Positions 19,319 through 30,017 are shown, counted from the stretch's first letter. The stretch: DNA of 32,718 nt from Balamuthia mandrillaris (GCA_031835245.1 JAVKOQ010000495.1:1-32718); one strand, 5' to 3'. A program made the numbers and translations. Notes: generated by a model not told the origin, from the sequence alone.

Positions 19319-19863
19319 TTAGGCGACCTGGTTGCCACAAGAAGAACAGAAAAGACCGCCGCTGTGTTTGGCGCCACAAAAAGAGCAGAAGGTAGGGCCG
19401 CTGGGTGCGGAAGAGGCAGGTCCTTGTGGCGCAACCTGAACCTGGGTCTGTCCCTTTTTCTGCCTGCGTGTGGAATAATTATAGTCGTCACAGGTTAACA
19501 TGTGATACACATGGGTTGCCCATTCTTTAACCACTTGCTCTCTCTCGCCACTCTCTCTCGCTCTCTCTTCCCTGCGAGCTCTTTTTCTGTATTCTGGGTG
19601 TGGTACAAAGAAACGTACTGAGTGTGCATCATGGCACCTTGCCCTCCAGAACGGAAGCCGGTAGGTCCGAAATGGGTACCATGGCAAGGCGCGCAGTAGA
19701 GTTCGCCGTCGTGGTCAGCCGCAGTGGTGGAGTCAAGCCTCTTGTTACAACTTTTGCAGGTGAAGCATTGCTTGTGCCAGTCCTTGCCAACACCAACCAC
19801 CTTTTCAGCAGCGTAAACAGACTTGCCGCAACGTGGGCATTTGGGGGCTCCGCCGAATTTCAT
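19319..19863 (-). CDS. Small LIM-domain protein with C-terminal zinc ribbon
   Basis: Two exons with matching phase (19863-19619 and 19463-19319) encode 129 residues. Residues 9-64 are one LIM domain: CPRC, 17 residues, [10 protein letters not shown], 17 residues, CAPC. It has the CRP/CRIP-type start ([20 protein letters not shown]) and the post-LIM glycine patch ([15 protein letters not shown]). The C-terminal part has a Gln/Pro/Ala linker and [19 protein letters not shown], a CxxC...CxxC zinc ribbon that normal CRIP proteins lack. LIM proteins of this type bind actin or actin regulators in animals and plants. A cytoskeletal adaptor role is inferred only from family. The start ATG is the first of the frame. 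The gene is divergent from the SAM-domain gene. Confidence 0.88.
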
Positions 19864-20231
19864 CTTGGTTTTTGTTGGGTGGTAGTTGGGGTTGGGGTGG
19901 TGGTTTGTGGTGGTGGTCGATTGCGGTGGTTTTCCCCCCGTTTTTTTTTTTTTTTGGTGCGCAATATTTTTTTATGGCGACATAATTTTCGGGTTTCCAT
20001 AGCAACTCATCTTATTTAACTCCCTGGGGACAACACTAGGCGTGCAGAACATCGCCTTATGTCCAGCGCACATTCAGCCACAAACCGTTGAACAAATGAT
20101 AATTAATTAATTAAGTATCTTGTACGCAGCCCCTTCCGGCTTTTGTTCTGCAGAAGCGAGAAGCAAGCTTTGGCTGCGAAAGATATCATTGCTGCTTTTG
20201 TTGTGGTTCAGCGCTGTTAGATATCTTGAAG
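19864..20231. promoter_or_regulatory. Divergent promoter region, LIM gene and SAM-domain gene
   Basis: 368 bp lie between two divergent start codons. There is a GGT/GTGG-rich stretch directly upstream of the LIM start (19870-19930), a T13 run (19942-19954) and the AT palindrome TTAATTAATTAA (20103-20114). AGATATC occurs twice close to the SAM gene start (near 20181 and 20219). No coding or RNA gene signal was seen. Confidence 0.45.
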
Positions 20232-23147
20232 ATGAGCCGCGAGGCAGCGGCAGCGGAACATAATCACGGAGGGGTCACAGTGAGGGAATGGTTGAGCGTA
20301 ATTGGGCTAAGTGAATACGCTCCCACATTTGAAAGGGAGGGCTATGACGACCTTGTTGTCGTTTCTGAGCTGGAAGAAGAAGACTTGGACGCGCTCAAAA
20401 TTACCAAGAAAGGCACCAGAAAAAAGCTTCTATTGCGAGCAAAACAACTAAAGAATGCACTGGAGAAAGGTATGACGGCCAATAACTCGTCTCCTTCCTC
20501 TTCTTCTAGGTCTTCTTCGTGTTATTGAGCTTGTTAATTTTTCTTCTTATCCTTCTTATATTATTTTTCATTGGCATAAAACCAACGTTACGTTATTGGT
20601 TTAGACCCAGCCGTTGACCTTCTGCAGCACCTCGTTCAGAGAATGAGTCAAACCTTGCCTGCTATACCCTTGTTGTTGGACACAACCTCCTCCTTGACCT
20701 CTTCTACTTCTGCGCTCTCTTCCTCGCGGACAACATCATCTACTCTTCCACCGGCTGCCACTCCATTTGCAAGTGGAAGCGCAGGGGTAGGCAGTGACGG
20801 TGGTAGCGGCTCCCCTCTGATGATTGCCCAACAGGACGTAGAACCTAACGTAGAAGAATGTTTACTTCAGGAAAAGGAGAAAAGAACGAAACGAGTTGAA
20901 CAGCTTGCAATGGCGTTGACTTCTCCGCGCGACATTTACTCCACAAGCCCCTCTCCTTCTCCTAGGAGCATCTCTCCTCGGAGAGGCCCTCCCTCCGCCG
21001 TTCCTTCCTCCTGCACTTCGTCCTATTCCACCATTCAACCTCTACGGCCAAAAGATGAAATAGAAGAATCTAAGTCCGCCACTGCTGGAGATACCGCGCA
21101 GTGGCAGGCGCAGGAATCAAATGCAATGGCGTCAAACAGCAATGACACTAAATGTAACTACACCCATCAGTCAGCTCATGTTACGGATCGTCCTCCTGCG
21201 CAACCAAAAAACGGTGAGTTCCCACCACCACAGCTGTCATCATAGACCTAACTCTCTTGTATTTCACATACCATAGATAAGGAACAAAGTGATAAGGCGG
21301 TGTTATCTCGGCAGTTCAGCTTCCGGTCCGTTAAAGATAGATGGGAAAAACAATCAGGCTCAATGCCTGCTGTTCAATCCAATGCCTCAACCAACCAAAG
21401 TCATCTACGTTCCCATTCTCGTGCCAGTTCTGTCCATACAGCTGGCACTCCGAGCATCACAAACCCAATCCCAGCCGCTGTAGAAGGAAGAGAGAGAAAA
21501 GAACTAGACACATACGAAGATAGCTGCGGAGTAGCAGAAGTTATTCCCGCAACTTTTGCTTCTTCAAAGGTCACAGAAGCAAAGCAAAAGATTACTAGTG
21601 ACGGTGATGGTGAAGCCGCTGGCTCGGTAGAGGCGGCCTTCACAGAGAGCTGTTGGGGCAAGACCGGCAAACGATGGGATCATGGCAACTCCAAACCAGG
21701 GGTTAGCAACAGCAGAAAAAGTACCACCAAGCAGAAGAGTTACAAAAAAGACGATTCGGAACACAAACCCGATACAGACGAGGAACAGACTGAGCTCATT
21801 AGCGGCCGAGGTAGCCGCCGCTCCTATCAACGATCACAAGAAATAGAGGATAAGGTAGAAGAGGAAATGCGAAGGATTGAAGAGGAAATACAGGCCGAGA
21901 AAGAACGAAGGATGCGACGAGTAGAGGAGTTAAGCAATCAATTAATTGCAAGCGAACAGCAAGGAAAGAAGGGCACAGAAAAAACGACGAGTGATGGACG
22001 GCCTCCGCAACTCTCTCAGGTAGATAACGAAGTAAGTGACGGGGAAGAGTTTGAAAGTAAAGTGGATCAGCTGGCCTCCCGGATGAAAGCTGTGGTGATG
22101 ACGCGGATGAGTAACTCTGGTTCCTCTCCCGCAGTGGCGCCGGCCGCATCGGATGATGGTGATGCCTTGAGAAGGAAGTTCCTGCGGCGAATGGAAGAAA
22201 GAAAACGTCTCCATAGGGAGAAAAAGGAAAGGGAAGCACGGGCCAGGGAAGGAGCGCAACAAAAGGAGTTAAACCAGAACGATGCCATGCCACCGATTGA
22301 TATGTCTAGCAGTGCCTCAACTGTGGGCCACGACGATGGTAATGGCGGTGGTGACGTTAGAGAAATTGCTGGTAGAGGAGGAAAACGCTGTGAAAAGATA
22401 GTGAAGGAAACGAAGAACAATGTGGACACATTACCTGCCGGTGATGACCACCCAGAAACCGGCCAGCTTTCCCTCAAGAAAACAGCACCCAAGAAAAAAC
22501 GAAAAAGCCAAATGAAGCAAGGCTCCACTAAAAGGGCTTCGCCACCCACCCCAACAGCTCTCAATGGTGCTGGTAGCGTTCATCCTATGGTGCAGGAGAA
22601 GAAAGGAAAGACTGCTTTACATAAACACGGGGCGACGGAGACCAAGGAAGGGCGTATGTCCTTTGAACCTAGTCAGTCTTCTAAACGGAAAGACAGCCAC
22701 GGAACAAAGGCTAACAAGAAGGCCACCAGGGCCAGCATGGCATCCAGCGACGGCGAAGACCCGTGCCAACAAGAATCCAAGCACCGGAACAACTCAAAGC
22801 TAACCCATACGCAGTCTGAACAAAGCCTTACCACCAAAAAAGGCTCCCATCATCAACGACATAATCGCCGCCCTCACTCCGAGAAGGGCAGCAGTCCTGC
22901 ACATGCCCGTCAGCAACGGCCACCCTCTCTTCCTCCCTACTCCCCTGTTGCGGCTTCCACTTCGTTATTAACCCCGATCAGCCCGCGCAACTCCTCTACG
23001 ACATCCAAACCAAAACCTGTCGTTGGCACTGCTGTCGATGCCACTGCGACTGGTTCCTCCTCGACCGTGCTTGGCCAAGTAGAGGAGAACGATTCTGCCG
23101 ACTCTGCGCCTAACAGACGTCCAGTTATGTCCATGTGGTTTATCTAA
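20232..23147 (+). CDS. SAM-domain protein with long disordered, coiled-coil-bearing tail
   Basis: Three exons in perfect phase (20232-20469, 20605-21213, 21277-23147) give 905 residues. Residues about 15-77 are a SAM domain: VREWLSVIGLSEYAPTFERE, GYDDL, EEEDLDALKITKKGTRKKLL. SAM domains mediate homo- or hetero-oligomerisation. The rest is rich in Ser, Lys, Glu and Pro and probably disordered. It contains two short charged helices (EEEMRRIEEEIQAEKERRMR near 21865 and a second with RRMEERKRLHREKKEREARA near 22190). It also contains three related motifs: RVEQLAMAL, RVEELSNQL and KVDQLASRM. RQFSFRSVKDRWEKQ (near 21312) is another possible binding motif. The C-terminus has SP/TP-rich segments. I recognise no full-length orthologue; a scaffold role is inferred. 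The start is the first ATG, right before MSREAAAAEH. Confidence 0.85.
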
Positions 23148-23563
23148 GGATAGGGCGCAACTATATATGTACATACACACACAGATTGGTGGATGCTCCT
23201 GCTGCTGGTACAGGCGGTGGGTGCTGCCCTTCAAAACGAAATATTTGCTGCTATAAATGCTGCTGCCAGGATGAAGCTGCGTCACCTTCATCTTGGCTGT
23301 CTTTTTGTAATGGACACGCATTATGCCCCTCAGATTTCCCATTTCTCAGTTGACCGAAAAGAAATGGCAAGGGAAAAAAGGGCAGCAAAAATGTCCTTGC
23401 GCTTCCCTGCTAAGTTATCAGTGTCGACAAGGACCACTATCAAACTGAATAATTGCGCGTCGGTCAATTGCAGAGAGGAGGGAGAAGGGAGGGAGAAGAG
23501 AGAAGAACAAGAGAACATAGAGCTTTGAGTTTTAGGGTTGCAGAAGGAAAGGTAACAACACCA
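23148..23563. other. Spacer between the SAM-domain gene and the F-box gene
   Basis: 416 bp on the same strand context. Contains TATATATGTAC (23163-23173), a purine-rich GAGG stretch (23473-23515) and no conserved reading frame. It should hold the SAM gene 3'UTR and the F-box gene promoter. An upstream exon of the F-box gene cannot be excluded. Confidence 0.4.
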
Positions 23564-24522
23564 ATGGATAGAGTGCAACGGATAGTTGCCAGACAACAAG
23601 AGCGGGAACGCCGCATGAGAGAAAAAGAAGCAGACCAGCAGCGTAAAGAGGCAGAGAAGAGGGACAAGGTGGTCAAAGTCTATCGCAAAGGTTCTGAGCT
23701 TCCTGTCTCTGTTTCTATGGTTGGTAGCCTCTTTTCTCTTTTGCAGTTTTGTTCATGTGGACAACAACTCCTCTGCTCCCTTCGTCTCGTTCTTCTCTCG
23801 TATGCTACGGTGCTCACTTCTGCCAATATATGGCCGTTGTAACGCCAACAACACCAACAAAAACAAGCCTGCCATTGCCCCTAAGAAGACTCTTGAGCAA
23901 CTGGAGTTGGAACTAGCCGAGTCCAAGTGGAAAAAATTAGCAGAGGAAGAGCTTGGACCTTCGCCGTCTACTGGGGACATTGGTGGTACTCTGCGTTCCC
24001 AGAGCAAATGGCAGAGAGCTACAGAAGCAGAGCATATTCCCCCCACTGACCTCTTCTCTCCACTTGAAAGGGCTGACCCGTTGCCGCAGTGTGTAGTTTA
24101 CTTGTTCTCGTTTTTTATTTTTTGTTGAAGCTCCATTAACACCAGTTGACGCAGCTTGGCGCCAGTGCAGCTGGACAGCGTAGTCAGCACTACCCGCTGG
24201 CACAAAGATGACTACGGTTGGGCCAGACGAGACCAAGCCATGCGTACTATGGTAAGACCGCCTCCTACTGCCTCTGCTGGTAATGCTGTCATCGTAAACG
24301 GCGGTGGAGAGTTGATGGGTGGGGGGACTGCACTTGCTACTCCTACCTCGCTACCTGCTGAAGTGCGTATTGTTGTTTGCTTTCTTACGAAGGCTCCACT
24401 AAAGCCCACTCTCTGTGTCAGGTGTACATGAGCTTAAACATATCAAAGGCTCTCAAAAACGCTGACAACTTTTGTATTGGATGTAAATTGTTGAGCTTGG
24501 TGCTGGAGCAATGGTACTATTC

Positions 24523-24593
<71 letters not shown>

Positions 24594-25628
24594 CAGAGAC
24601 ACAGAGAAAGGGAAATGTTGGAAGGTACTATTACTGAACTTTATCTTGCCTCAGGTATGGACAATTGAGCAATCTATCAGCCCAGAACATGATTTATAAA
24701 GACTTAAACACAGTGCACGGGATGATAGCAAGCCAAACAGCAAGCGCTGACTATGCGGTCAGTCATTTCTCTGATTCAAATATGTGTCGTCTGCCTTCTT
24801 ATCGGTAATGACAGAAGAGATCACATGTGTTGGCTGCATTGGACACATTCCAATCTGCTGTTAATGTTTTGCGAGAAATATTGGTAAAAAGTAACATTGA
24901 TGAACGCCAACAAGTGTGGCCTGCGCAAACGACCAATACAAGTGAGTGGCAAGAATCAGAAAACGTAACAGAGGAAAACAAGGAGGACCATTGGACATGT
25001 CAAAAGTGCACGTTTGTTAATTATGAGGATATGGAAAGATGTGATATGTGTCAACGTTCAAGAGAAGAGCAAGAAAAGGCTGAGCGTCGAGGAAGAGAAC
25101 TTAGGCGTCAAGAACAGGTGTGGCAAGAAAAAAACAGAAAAAATTTTGCTAAGGAACTCAAAAGGTACCAACTCCAATTACAATATGCACAGGAACAACA
25201 GCAAGCCCTACAACAAATTCTCTTAACAAACTACAGCCTTGGTACTATTGTATCATTCATTCTTCGGTACTTTTGGTGCAAAGACATCTTACTGACAATG
25301 CATTGCTAAAATCAGATATTTATCCACCGAAGGGGGCAGAAGAGTCTGGCAACATCAGCTTCTTTTGTAAAATTCCTGATGAAATTTTATTGCAAATATT
25401 TGTTCACTTGGATTGTTTCCAAGACATCAAAGCGTGTAGCCTCGTCTGCAAGCAATTCTACCGCATAGTCTCTGATGATCTGCTCTATAAGTTGTTGCTG
25501 AGTACTCGCTCCCAGCATTTGTACTCATCCACGCCACCAGCATCATCGCCCTCTTTGTCATCAACCCAGCCGCCATCAGGCTGCTCCTCTTGGAAGCAGG
25601 TTTACTTGCTGTTGCTAGAAAGTTGATT

Positions 25629-25682
<54 letters not shown>

Positions 25683-25980
25683 AGAAACTGATTTTTGAAC
25701 ACAGCAACAAACAGAACAACGGGAACATGTCTGTGTAGCTGCTGTGGGCAGCTGTGTTGGCGCTTTCAAGAGCAGTGTGCAAACTGTGCTGCAACTGAGT
25801 TTCGAAGGAACAGCAGGCCCCTTCCGGTGAGGGCTGTGATGGCAATTCTTCTGGGTCAGCCAATTGCACAACTCAATGTAACGCAATAACAATATAATGC
25901 AATATCGATTCACTCTTTTTGGCAGACAGACACTCAAAACGAATTCGTTGTGCCCATTGAAAAGGTATCAAATGTAGGAA
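23564..25980 (+). CDS. F-box protein with RanBP2/NZF zinc finger
   Basis: A probable SCF ubiquitin-ligase substrate receptor. Exons that keep phase: 23564-23719, 23868-24088, 24155 to 24251 or 24363, 24422-24513, 24655-24757, 24815-25241, 25316 to 25599 or 25621, then one or two uncertain 3' exons from about 25705. N-terminus: a charged helix (RQQERERRMREKEADQQRKE) and TLEQLELELAESKWKKLAEE. A helical segment with ALDTFQSAVNVLREIL precedes the zinc finger WTCQKCTFVNYEDMERCDMC. Its TF after the second cysteine and its M before the last cysteine match ubiquitin-binding NZF fingers such as Npl4. A Gln-rich coiled coil follows, then the F-box IPDEILLQIFVHLDCFQDIK plus ACSLVCKQFYRIV. In one frame the 25705 exon has CLCSCCGQLCWRFQEQCANC, possibly another zinc-binding element. 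The 3' end is approximate. Confidence 0.8.
24527..24594. repeat. Compound (GA)n(CAGA)n microsatellite, F-box gene intron
   Basis: (GA)n of about 35 bp, then seven or eight CAGA units, in the intron 24514-24654 of the F-box gene. This is the one intronic dinucleotide repeat in the window that is purine-rich on the sense strand. Confidence 0.92.
25629..25681. repeat. (TC)n microsatellite, F-box gene intron
   Basis: An uninterrupted TC run of about 50 bp, the longest dinucleotide tract in the window. It lies between the F-box exon and the next acceptor at 25704. Confidence 0.95.
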
Positions 25981-26064
25981 AAGGGTGCATTGTTGATTCT
26001 CTGGTTTTTCAGGGGTGGGGCAGGAAGAAGAGGGAAACCAAAGGGACAAAAGGTAATGGCGCTC

Positions 26065-28705
26065 TTACTTGGAAGAACTAAGCTCGGTGGCCATTAAGTT
26101 AAGCGCAGAGCCAGCCTTGAACCATTTGATCTGGTTTTCGTTCATGGAATGGTTGGCCTTGATATCAAAGGAAGGACCTCCATTGGCGGGCTTGACAGTG
26201 AGGATAAGGGGCTTGCCTGGGGAAAGGCTTTGCAATCCTTTCAGTGTCACTCTGTCGTTTCCAGTGATCTTGTCATAATCACTTGGGTCCGCAAAGGTGA
26301 GTGGTAAAATGCCTTGCTTCTTCAGATTGGTTTCGTGGATGCGGGCAAAGCTACGGACAAGTACCACGCGGCCTCCCAAGTAACGAGGCTAATATGAGCC
26401 ACAGGCAGGGGGTGCAGCGACCAAATGCAAAAGAGGGTTAAACCTTTACCAAAAAGATAAAAGAGATGAATGGAAGAGAGTGGCGTACCTCAAGTGCAGC
26501 ATGCTCACGACTGCTGCCTTCGCCATAATTCTCGTCTCCAATAACCATCCAAGGGGTGTTGTTCTTCTTGTAGAAACGGGCAACATCGGGAACAGCACCA
26601 AACTCGCCGGTAATCTGATTTTTGACCGAATTGGCTTTGCCATTTTCTGCATTGATGGCTCCAATGAACATGTTGTTGGATATGTTGTCGATGTGTCCTC
26701 GGTATTTCAGCCAAGGCCCTGCCATGCTGATGTGATCAGTCGTGCATTTGCCCTTGGCTTTAATGAGCACAGGCATGTCAGACACCTCATCTTTGCCATC
26801 CCAAGGCGCGAACTTCGGCAGTGTCTGCAATCTTTGGCTGCTAGGATCGATACGGACCTGCACAGCAGAGGCATCTTTAGCGGGTGGCTGGTAAGTGTTG
26901 GCTCCGGGGTCGAATCCACGGGCAGGTAGCTCGTCTCCGTAGGGGCTACTGAGCTTGAAGGACTTGCCATCAGCTCCAGCAAGGGTGTCCTTCACAGGAT
27001 TAAAGGTTAAGTCACCCGCCAGAGTCATAGCGGTAACCAGCTAAATGAACAACACCAAGCCGAGTAGTGAGTTAAGGGGCTAAGTACGACTCCAGGGAGA
27101 GGAGGGAGGGGAGGGAGGAGGGGGAGGGAGGGAGGGAGGAGGAAGGAGGAGGGAGGGGGGAGGGAGGAGAGGAGGGAGGAGGAGGGAGGGAGGGGGACGT
27201 GCCTCGGGGGACGCTACAAAAGCGTGAGTTTCGGGGTTAGCGTCATTGCGTCCAGTAAAGTTACGGTTGTAAGACGTGATGATGGAGTTGCGTTCACCCT
27301 TCTTAATGTCATCCCTCTTCCACTGACCGATACATGGGCCGCAGGCATTGGCCAGAACTTTTCCACCAACATCCTCAAAGACTTTCATCAAGCCATCCCT
27401 TTCGATAGTGGCACGAATTTGTTCAGAACCAGGTGTCACGGTAAAGGCCGCCTTGGCTTTGACTCCGCGATCAAGAGCCTGCTTGGCGACGCTGGCCGAA
27501 CGAGCCATATCCTCATAGGAGGAGTTAGTGCAGCTGCCGATTAGACCTACATGCAACTTCGCCGGCCAATTGTTTTTCTTTACAGCGTCAGCAAAGGAGG
27601 AGAGAGGAGTGGCGAGATCAGGTGTGAAGGGTCCGTTGATATGAGGCTCCAATTCGCTCAAATTGATTTCGATGACGTGGTCATAGATTTTCTCTTCTTC
27701 GCAACCTTTGTCAGCTACGAGGTTTTCTTTGAAGGCCATGGCAGCTTCAGCAATCTCCTTGCGACCGGTGGCGCTAAGATAGTCCACCATCCTTGAGTTG
27801 AAGGGGAAAAGTGAAGTAGTAGCACCGATCTCAGCACCCATGTTGCAGATGGTACCCATGCCCGTGCAGGAAATAGAGTCAACGCCAGGACCAAAGTACT
27901 CCACTATATAGCCCGTGCCACCTTTCACCGTCAAGATGCCTGCTAGCTTCAGGATGACGTCCTTCGGTGAGGACCAACCTGAAAGAGAGCCAGTCAACTT
28001 CACACCAAGGATTTTGGGTGCCTTGAGCTCCCAAGGCATGCCGGCCATCACATCCACCGCATCCGCTCCTCCCACGCCGATGGCCACCATTCCCAATCCG
28101 CCGGCATTGGGGGTATGACTGTCCGTGCCTATCATGAGCCCGCCGGGGAAGGCATAATTCTCGAGCACAATTTGATGGATAATACCACTACCCGGTTTCC
28201 AAAACCCTATTCCATATTTCTGAGAAGCGCTTGCTAGAAAATCGTACACCTCCTATTGCCATTGCAGCCGAAGCAATCAGAAGCATGTTCCAAAACGTAC
28301 ATAAACCACAAAAAAAAAGAGTATGACCCACCTTGTTTGTCGTTACGGCGTTTTTGAGATCCTCTTTGCCACCAGCGTGGGCTTCAATCAAATGGTCACA
28401 GTGAATGGTGGTGGGAACTGCAGTTTTTGGTATTCCCGAGGACATGAATTGCAGGACGGCCATTTGGGCAGTGGCATCCTGCATGGCCACCCTATCCGGA
28501 CGTAATTTCAGGTAGGATTTTCCCGGCTTGATTTCTGTACAGCCAGCACCAACAAAAGCAGTGCATAACAGCACAAAAAAAAACATTAAAAACAATGAAA
28601 ACGGCTCACTCAAAGGTGAAGGGGAGCACCTTGGGCGGGATCATCCAAGTGTGCGTACAATATTTTCTCTGATTAAAAGCGTGGTGTTAACAAAGATTTG
28701 AGCAC

Positions 28706-28743
<38 letters not shown>

Positions 28744-29107
28744 GTGAATATTTTACCAGCTAGCGCCATTGGCCTGTTGTTAAGATTTTTCCGCACAGAT
28801 TTCAAAGTTTGCACCATGGAGGCATAGGGAAGGTCCACGCCCTCAAAGCGGCTCATGCTGGCGTAGCTACGACGCACGCAGCTTGGGCCAACATGCCACT
28901 GAATGCAGAGCGTGAGCGAGGTACAAGACAGGCGAAGCAGCACAGAGGAAGAAACGTACAAGAGAGGAACCAAGACCTAGACCACGCAGCATGCTGTGTG
29001 TTGTGTGCACGTTTGTGTGGGGCTCTGCTTACCGCCTGCTGCTGCCTTTTTCTCAGGAAATGAAGCGGAATTGACAACAGGTTGAGCTGCAAGGAGCGTC
29101 GAATCAT
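26065..29107 (-). CDS. ACO2: Mitochondrial aconitase (aconitate hydratase)
   Basis: Isomerises citrate to isocitrate in the TCA cycle, using a [4Fe-4S] cluster. Seven exons run from the ATG at 29107 to the TAA at 26065-26067 and give roughly 780 residues, as in animals and yeast. The N-terminus [20 protein letters not shown] is a typical mitochondrial presequence. Recognisable blocks are [56 protein letters not shown] with the first cluster cysteine (near 27530), [11 protein letters not shown] with the other two (near 27335), [11 protein letters not shown] and [13 protein letters not shown] with active-site arginine and serine. The C-terminus ends MATELSSSK. All key residues seen are intact. 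Introns carry a C-rich tract (27085-27199) and a (TC)n run (28710-28740). The 3' end faces the F-box gene at close range and may overlap its transcript. Confidence 0.97.
27085..27200. repeat. GGGAGG-rich tract in an aconitase intron
   Basis: On the + strand almost only G and A, with many GGGAGG, GGAGG and GGGGAGG units; on the aconitase sense strand it is (CCTCC)n. It occupies the intron between the exon ending ETHAFVASP and the exon beginning with MTLAGDLTF. The + strand has many G3 runs spaced by one to three bases, enough for G-quadruplexes on the template strand. Confidence 0.9.
28710..28741. repeat. (GA)n microsatellite, aconitase intron
   Basis: A GA run of about 31 bp between aconitase exons 2 and 3, reading (TC)n on the sense strand and lying upstream of the acceptor. 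Confidence 0.9.
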
Positions 29108-29365
29108 CCGCCCCAATCATAAATCAAAGTTTTGAATTAAGGTTTTACACGAGGGTTGTTTGTTTGGAAAAGGCGTGCGAGGGTTGCTCCTTAGCTTTTT
29201 TGCAGAGGAGGAGGAGGAGGGGCCAAAAAAAAGCAAACCGAGAAAAAGCAAGTCGCACCCCACACACAAAAAATCATTCAGAGTTTCTCTTTTTCTGACG
29301 GCAAGTGCGCACACTCTCCTAAACACTCCCCCACCTGATTTCGATTATTATTTTTTTTTTGCAAA
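29108..29365. promoter_or_regulatory. Divergent promoter, aconitase and V-ATPase subunit c
   Basis: 258 bp lie between the divergent starts of two energy-metabolism genes. A GAGGAGG patch (29207-29221) and CACCCCACACAC (29258-29269) are the only obvious features. Shared regulation is plausible but not shown. Confidence 0.45.
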
Positions 29366-30017
29366 ATGTTGGACGTGTTGCTCTCTTCCTCTGCTTTGTT
29401 GGCTTCCGACGATGCTCCCCCCTCCTCTGCCTACTTTTTTGGATTTATGGGCTGTGCTTCTGCTCTCGTCTTTGCTTGTGCGTTTATCACTCGGGCTTCT
29501 TTCTTGTTTGTTTGTTGTCGCCATTGACACGAATTCATTTACTAGGTCTCGGCGCTGCTTATGGCACTGCCAAAAGCGGAGTGGGCGTTGCCTCGATGGG
29601 TATCATGCGCCCAGACATGGTGATGAGGTCTATCATTCCCGTGGTCATGGCTGGTGTGATCGGCATCTACGGCCTGATCATTGCTGTCATCATTGCTACT
29701 GGGGGTATAAAGATTTTGTGCTCACCGTCTCCGCCCGCTCACTCTACAACCCCTCACCTTTACTCCTCTACCTTAATGCAGTGACTACCAAGTACAGCAC
29801 CTTTAAAGGCTTCGCTCATTTGGGTTCAGGCCTTGCCGTCGGTCTTAGTGGCTTGGCTGCTGGAATGTCTATTGGAATTGTGGGTGACGCTGGAGTCCGC
29901 GCTACCGCCCAACAACCTAAACTCTTCGTAGCTATGATCCTTATCCTCATTTTCGCCGAGGCTTTGGGTCTGTATGGTCTCATTGTTGCGTTGATCCTTT
30001 CCACCAAGTCAGACTAA
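29366..30017 (+). CDS. ATP6V0C: V-type H+-ATPase 16-kDa proteolipid subunit c
   Basis: Forms the rotating proton-binding ring of the V-ATPase Vo sector in vacuolar and endosomal membranes. Three exons in exact phase (29366-29477, 29546-29704, 29782-30017) give 168 residues, within the 155-170 of the family. Four transmembrane segments are visible. The first repeat has [18 protein letters not shown] and [20 protein letters not shown]. The second has [20 protein letters not shown] and [19 protein letters not shown], with the essential proton-carrying glutamate in FAEALGLYG. The N-terminus is longer and more polar than in yeast Vma3 ([20 protein letters not shown]). AATAAA lies at 30065-30070. 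With the CLC exchanger in the same window, this gives both arms of vesicle acidification: proton pump and chloride counter-ion. Confidence 0.97.

Noticed and set aside
19367-19376. TTTGGCGCCA resembling an E2F site
   Set aside because: It lies within the coding exon of the LIM gene (codons for CGAKH) and does not complete the consensus.
18574-19491. Long Arg/Glu-rich (minus) and Leu/Ser-rich (plus) frames
   Set aside because: They arise from the CT-rich spacer, whose units cannot form stops. Only the minus-strand part below 18924 is the first exon of the IMP2-like gene.
23135-23528. Short plus-strand frames between the SAM and F-box genes
   Set aside because: No splice-consistent link to either neighbour, no conserved motif, and composition like the surrounding untranslated DNA.
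26480-27796. Plus-strand frames of 80-149 codons opposite aconitase
   Set aside because: The minus strand encodes highly conserved aconitase exons through this interval; the plus frames are shadows.
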